From assembly GCA_025594325.1 (NCBI GenBank), contig JANHCV010000011.1, positions 744,001 to 808,000 of the forward strand: a DNA stretch of 64,000 nucleotides, written 5' to 3'. Position numbers and translations under genes: made by a program. The notes under the pieces were generated by a model that saw only the letters and a program-made list of their open reading frames with translations, had not been told where the DNA came from and did not search any database. The stretch comes from Blastocladiella emersonii ATCC 22665 (lineage: Eukaryota > Blastocladiomycota > Blastocladiomycetes > Blastocladiales > Blastocladiaceae). Each line of letters opens with the position of its first letter. The stretch's first letter is position 1. This document shows positions 59,243 through 64,000 of this stretch, piece by piece.

Positions 59243-62200
59243 TCATTCATCCTCATCCCCTTCCGCCTCATCCTCTTCCTCCATCTCGCGCACCACCTCG
59301 CTCAGGTCGCGGAACGGCGAGAAGATCTTGTCGACGGCGACCCCGACCTTGCGCGCGCTGAGCCGCACGCTCGCTGACCCGGGCGTCGGCGGCACGCTGA
59401 ACACGGTCCGGTGGAGCGGCGTGAGCGGAGCTCCTGCTCCCGCCGCTGCTGCCGCTGTGACCACGGTCAGGCCGCGCTGCGGGGTTCCTGGTGGCGCAGC
59501 TGCGGGTGCTGGCGGCTGCATCTGTTGAGACTGCTGCGACTGCGACTGCGACCCGCGGTACCGCTCGAACAGCTTTCTGAACCCGGGCCGCCCGCGCGCG
59601 TTGAGCGCCACCTTTTCGCCCGCGGGTTTCTGGGACTGGGACTGCGACTGCGCTTGCTGCGGCGGCGGGGGTGGCGCGATCACGGACGGCGGCGACTGGA
59701 CCCTTGGCATCGCCCCCGCTCCCGCCGCCGACGACGACGCGCTCGAGAGCGACGGGACTGACGCGACACGCCCGAAAAGCCGCAAAGCGGGCGGCGCGGC
59801 CGCGGGCGCGCGGTCCGTATCGACGAACGGCGACCCGTCGACCTGCATCGCGCACTGCGCCTCGGGCGGCGTCCCGAGGGCGGCGCCGCGCAAGCGGTTG
59901 CCGAACTGGAGCCCCGTCGCGACGACCTTCTTGCGGCGCAGCTTGGCCGTCGGCGACAGGAGCGGCGGCGCGTGCGGCGCGGTGCCGCCGGGGAACGAGA
60001 ACCGAGAACTCGTCGGCGAGTCCACATCCATTCGGTCCTCGTCGTCGTGGGCCGCGGCGGCGCCAGAGACGGAGCCCTGGCTACTCGACATGGCCATCCA
60101 GTGCGCGCGCTTGGTCGGCGTGACCGCGTCCGACGCGCGGCGTGTCGGGGTCCGGCCGTGGCGGCCAAGCGGCGGGGCGCCGAGGACCACCGTCGTTTCG
60201 CGCGCTGCCGCCGAGGGTGCCGCCGCCGAGGCGGTGGGCACGACGGGCGCGGTGTTGGATCGCGCGAGCGAGCGCGTGGACCGGCCGAAAGCGGACCCCG
60301 TGCGCACGAGCGGGACACCGCCTGCCGCGGCGCCGTCCTGCGAGTGCCGCCCGGCGCGCGCGCCGCTACCGTCGGCGAGTTTAGGGCGGTAGTGCGTGGA
60401 CAGGTTGGGCAGGGAGATCTCGCGCTGCTGGAGGAGCTGGAGGCGCTTGCGGTTGGCGGTGATGACGGGGGCCGCGGGCGCGGCGGGGGCGGGGACGGCA
60501 GGTTTGGCGAGGCGCGGCGAGAACGGGTTTGCCGTGTGCTGCAGGTACGCGCCCAGCTCGCCGCCGTGCTCGCGGTACAGCGACTCGACGAACCGGGTGA
60601 AGTAGTCGTGGTAGCTACACGTTTGAGAAGTCAGCGACCATCGCATCGGCTCGGGGCCAGCGCAGCACACGTACTGGAACAAAAGCGCCTGCTCGATCCA
60701 CAGCTTGAACCGGACCCCCGTATCCATCTTGGCCGCGGCCGCGCCATTGGGCTGCGTGCGCAGCGGGAACACCATATCGGCGTCGACGCACAGGAGCGGG
60801 ATCGCGCGGACGTGACTGCCGACGGCCGCGAGCTCGGGCACGCGCGCGTCCTCGCCGTCGGGGTCCTCGCCTACAGCCCCGGTCAGCACGCGGTCGAGCG
60901 CCACCTCGAGGTGCAGGACGACCTGGACCAGCCGCTCGCGCACGTGGCACTCCTTGAGCCACCGCGCGGGGTGCACCGCGTTGACGTGCGACCGGATCAC
61001 GGCGGCCTCGTCGTCCGAGATGCGGGGCGTCGGGTCGGCGGCGGGTGCGGGAGCGGCGGATGAGAGCTTGGACCCGCCCTTGAGCTTGCTGGAAAACGAC
61101 GAGGAGCGCGACAACGACGCGAGCCGGCGGCTCGGCATCGCGAGCTTGGTGAGGGCCGCCGTCTGGGTCGCGGACATGCCATCACCCGCCTCCCCCGCTC
61201 CCGCCGCTGGCGGCGCAGTCGGCACGAGCCCGAGATGCTCATTGACGACAGCCGGGACCGCCTTGCGGTACCGCGCCTTGACCTTATCGGACTTGAGTAG
61301 CATCGGCGCGAGCGCGGCCGCGAGGGTGCGACTCCCCGGGATCTCGGCGGCGTGCTCGCGCAGGGCGAGCAAGCGGTCGAACAGGCTGGTGAAGGGCGAC
61401 CACGCGGGCGAGTAGACCAGGTCCCAGTACAGCCGCTGCAGGTGCCGGCAGAAATCGTCCCACGTCGCGGCACCGAGCGCGGCCGCCGTGTGCGGCGACG
61501 TGCCCGTGCCGAGCGCAGTCGCGGCGGCGCGCCGGCGCGGGGTATCGGGGACAGCCGAGGTCGGGGTGGAAGACGGTCGTGCAGGCGCGAGAGACTCCTC
61601 GGCGTCCTCGAAAAAGTCAAAGTCGAGCGTCGCGAGCGCGTCGGACGTCGGGAACGCAGGTGGCGCGTCGTCGTACGCCTCGAGCGCGTGCGGGTTGGGC
61701 AGCGGGTGCGCGGCGACGCGGTCGGTGCACATCTCATCGGTGAGACACTCGGCGAGCGGGATCCACGGGGCGGCGCCGATTTCGGAGAGTCCCGCCGACA
61801 GGACGCTGAATGCCGCGAGCCCGTCAGTGAGCAGCACGAGGAGGGCGCGGGAGCCGTCTCCTTCCATGGCGAGCGCAATGGCCCATCCGCGGTCGAGCAC
61901 GGCGACGAGGCCGGCGGGGAGCGCGGATACGCTGACGAGCAGCTGGCACGCGACAGACCACCCGTCGTCGTCGGCGAGGAGCGAGGTCGACGGGGCCGCG
62001 GCGAGCGGGCGCCACGGACCGCGCGGGAACGAGATGGCGTGGACGGGCGTGCACGGCACAGCGACGACGGTTTCGCTGGCCGAGGACGAGTGGAGGTGGA
62101 TCACGACAGCCGCCGGCGCGGCCTGCCGCCCGACCGCGTCGAGCTCGGCGCGCAGGGTCGGCGCGTGGACCGCGGCCGGGAACATACCGCCGAGGGAGAT

Positions 62201-63023
62201 CTCAAGCGGGACCTGCAGGTCGGCCTCGTCGGTCGCGACCAGGGCGCCGCCCATGCACCGGAACAGGCGGTGCAGGGCATCGCGGTCCGCGTCGGCGGGC
62301 AGCCGTCCCGGGTGGATCCAAGAGAGCCCCGTGTTGTTCCCGAGCAGCGACGACCAGACGAGTCCGTCAGCAAGCGACTGCGCGACGTCGCCAAGCCCGC
62401 CCCCACCGGCTTCCGCCGAGCCCAGAAACTCGCGGGCCGCGGCCTCCGACGTCGGAAACTTGCCGACGACGAGCACGTACTGGCGCAGGCGGACGGTCCC
62501 GCGCAGCTTATCCTGCGGCGCGCGCGCGGGCGACACGGTGCCCGGGTGCGCGTTGCCGAGGGTCACGGTCTGGCCGAGCACGGCACCGAGCCACCGCAGC
62601 GTGTCGGCGAGGTCGGCGAAGGACGAGCGGGGCGCGCCCCACGCGGGGACGGCGCGGCGTGGCAAGGCCTGGTCGATGGCGTCGATGCAGTCGAGGACGA
62701 ACGCCGACGAGACGGGTTGCAGCGTCGGCACGATCCGCGATGACGAGTTGAGGACATGCAGGCCGCTACACGGGAGGTGGGACGGGCGTGAATTCGGACG
62801 CGGTGCCGCGGATCGGCGACGCGTACCACTGCGCCTTGGGCGTCAGGCGGGCGTGCACAAATGCGAGGATGTGCTCGAGGACGTGGCGCAGCGAGTCGAG
62901 GGCCGCGGCGAGGTCCGGGTGGTCCGCGAACGCCGACGGGTCGACCACGACGAGCACGCTGGCGGCGGCGCGCGCGGCCGGCAACGTCACCGCTGCTGGC
63001 GGTGGTGGTGGGGGTGCATTCAT
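59243..63023 (-). CDS. Sld3/Treslin-like replication initiation factor
   Basis: Exons 63023-62827, 62765-60675 and 60614-59243, 1,219 aa. The second intron is 60 bp and in frame, so an unspliced reading also stays open, but GTACGT, CTGAC and GTGTAG are all present. The N-terminus begins like a vWA-type fold (AASVLVVVDPSAF). The middle has a helical region with KSDKVKARYRKAVP and HVRERLVQVVLHLEVAL, which resembles the Sld3-Treslin domain that loads Cdc45. The C-terminal third is disordered and rich in S/T-P and TP.K/R sites (GRTPTRRASDAVTPTKRAH), as expected for CDK-regulated binding to Dpb11/TopBP1. Assignment rests on architecture and short patterns; it is not certain. Confidence 0.45.
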
Positions 63024-63216
63024 GAGCTTTTCGTTGCGGTTTGCTGGTGCGTCGTGGGAGGGAGGCGGGGCGGACGCCGCGACGAGCGACGCGACGACCG
63101 GGCCCGTCTGAGGATCATCACGTGGGCCGACCTCGCGCTTGCCCTGTGAGTCAGGGCGGGTCGCTCGTCCTCCCCTCCCATCGTTTGAGGGCCGCATTGG
63201 AGGTCGACTACACACC

Positions 63217-63816
63217 ATGCAACGGAGATCGCACCGCTCGAGGCACCCGTCGCGGTCGGCCTCGCCGCTCGACCCGCCAACGCTCGTCGCTGACGCTGCT
63301 GCGACCGTTACTGAGCCACCGGCGCCTGCCGCTGCTGCGCCACCAGCACCCGTGGTTGCTGCTGAGCCACCCTTAGTGCCCGGAACGGCAACCGGGGTTG
63401 GACACGGCGTGGAAGGGCCGGCCGGCGACGAGTTGTCCGAGCTGGACCTGTACGAGGGACTCGAGGCTTTGGCGCTCAGTGACCCGTTTGCCGAGAGCAA
63501 CCGGGTGTATCAGGATCGTATACGTGAGCTTGCAGAGGTGGGTACTGAGGCGAGTCTGAGAGCGAGCGGGTCGCGACGCTGACGTTTGGGTTGTAGGAGA
63601 ACAGGCGGCTCGGCGAGGAGAACCGACGACTGCGCAAGGCGTTCCAAGTCGCCAAAGCACAGGTACGACTGCTACTAGTCCGCATTGAACGAGATATCTC
63701 ACACAGCCGACCGGTAGACGGAAGACCTGCGCCGCGAGAACAAGGTGCTTGCGACCAACCTGTGCTCGCTGTACCAGACGGCCAAGCACGAGATTGCCCG
63801 GAGGTCTGCTTCTTGA
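63217..63816 (+). CDS. Small coiled-coil protein
   Basis: Exons 63217-63537, 63597-63662 and 63718-63816 join in phase to 161 aa; introns 59 and 55 bp. The N-terminus is basic, then Ala/Pro-rich low complexity; from about residue 80 a continuous charged helix runs to the end (NRVYQDRIRELAE, ENRRLGEENRRLRKAF, TEDLRRENKVLATNLCSLYQ). The pattern is a coiled coil that may dimerise. No family recognised. It is divergent from the Sld3/Treslin-like gene, with 193 bp between the two start codons, so they may share a promoter. Confidence 0.6.
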
Positions 63817-64000
63817 TTCCAATACATTCGCTTCACTCGCACCCCAGAGCAGCGAGGATCAATGCCTGCGAGAGGAGACATAACGCAAAACGCGTCGAAA
63901 CGCGTCCGTGTCTCCCCACTCCTGATCTCACGTGCCTGGCGCGACGCGTCTGTCTCGCATCCCGCGGACGCGACTCGCGCCTGCTCCGGTCCCCGGTCCC
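63817..64000. other. Window end, no gene
   Basis: Downstream region with two GACGCGTC/AACGCGTC octamers; nothing else seen. Confidence 0.4.

Noticed and set aside
59972..63149. Long plus-strand frames opposite the Sld3/Treslin-like gene
   Set aside because: Overlap one another in several frames, Arg/Ala-rich, no domain; minus-strand exons have consistent splice sites.

Overview
This is a eukaryotic nuclear window from a GC-rich fungus. Genes carry short introns of about 52-80 bp, with GTACG-type donors, CTGAC/CTAAC branch points 15-25 nt before the acceptor, and acceptors often ending GTGTAG. A chromokinesin with a C-terminal helix-hairpin-helix, a FAM72 homologue and a NEK6/7-type kinase sit together. 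That set is uncommon in Dikarya, so I lean towards an early-diverging zoosporic fungus (Blastocladiomycota or chytrid-like). This placement is inference; gene families alone do not fix it.

The left half (1-31,500) is accessory and transposon-rich. It holds a P-loop GTPase-like gene, a small SANT/Myb-like gene, a 26-bp minisatellite of about 27 units, an intact three-exon hAT transposase gene and the first exon of a second hAT copy. The main feature is a complete 15,269-bp polinton-like virus (PLV) provirus at 11,981-27,249. It has 1,071-bp nearly identical terminal inverted repeats, TG...CA ends, a terminal palindrome and a CATAC 5-bp target duplication. It encodes a double-jelly-roll major capsid protein, a penton-like minor capsid protein, an FtsK/HerA-like packaging ATPase, a retroviral-type integrase, a TVpol-like polymerase fused to an SF3 helicase, a fibre-like repeat protein, a protein with a tyrosine-recombinase-like tail and several small or unknown proteins. 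Most virus-like genes share a T-rich...GTTG...TAAA(C) motif directly before the ATG. Beyond it lie a tyrosine recombinase gene, a 44-bp perfect inverted repeat and a decayed NMA111/HtrA-like protease gene.

The right half (31,500-64,000) is mostly a compact housekeeping region: a PAQR receptor, a Cdc16/APC6-like TPR protein, a NEK6/7-like kinase, a kinesin-10-like motor, FAM72, a TBC-domain Rab-GAP, PWP2/UTP1, a SET-domain lysine methyltransferase, an aegerolysin, two tandem F-box/ankyrin-like proteins, complex I subunit NDUFB8, a Sld3/Treslin-like replication factor and a small coiled-coil protein. Four of these (APC6, NEK, kinesin, Sld3/Treslin) concern the cell cycle.

A PIF/Harbinger element (51,769-55,022, TTA target duplication, two genes) sits inside what looks like a 63-bp intron of another coiled-coil gene. 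The window therefore shows three levels of invasion: hAT copies, a PLV next to or within one of them, and a Harbinger in an intron.
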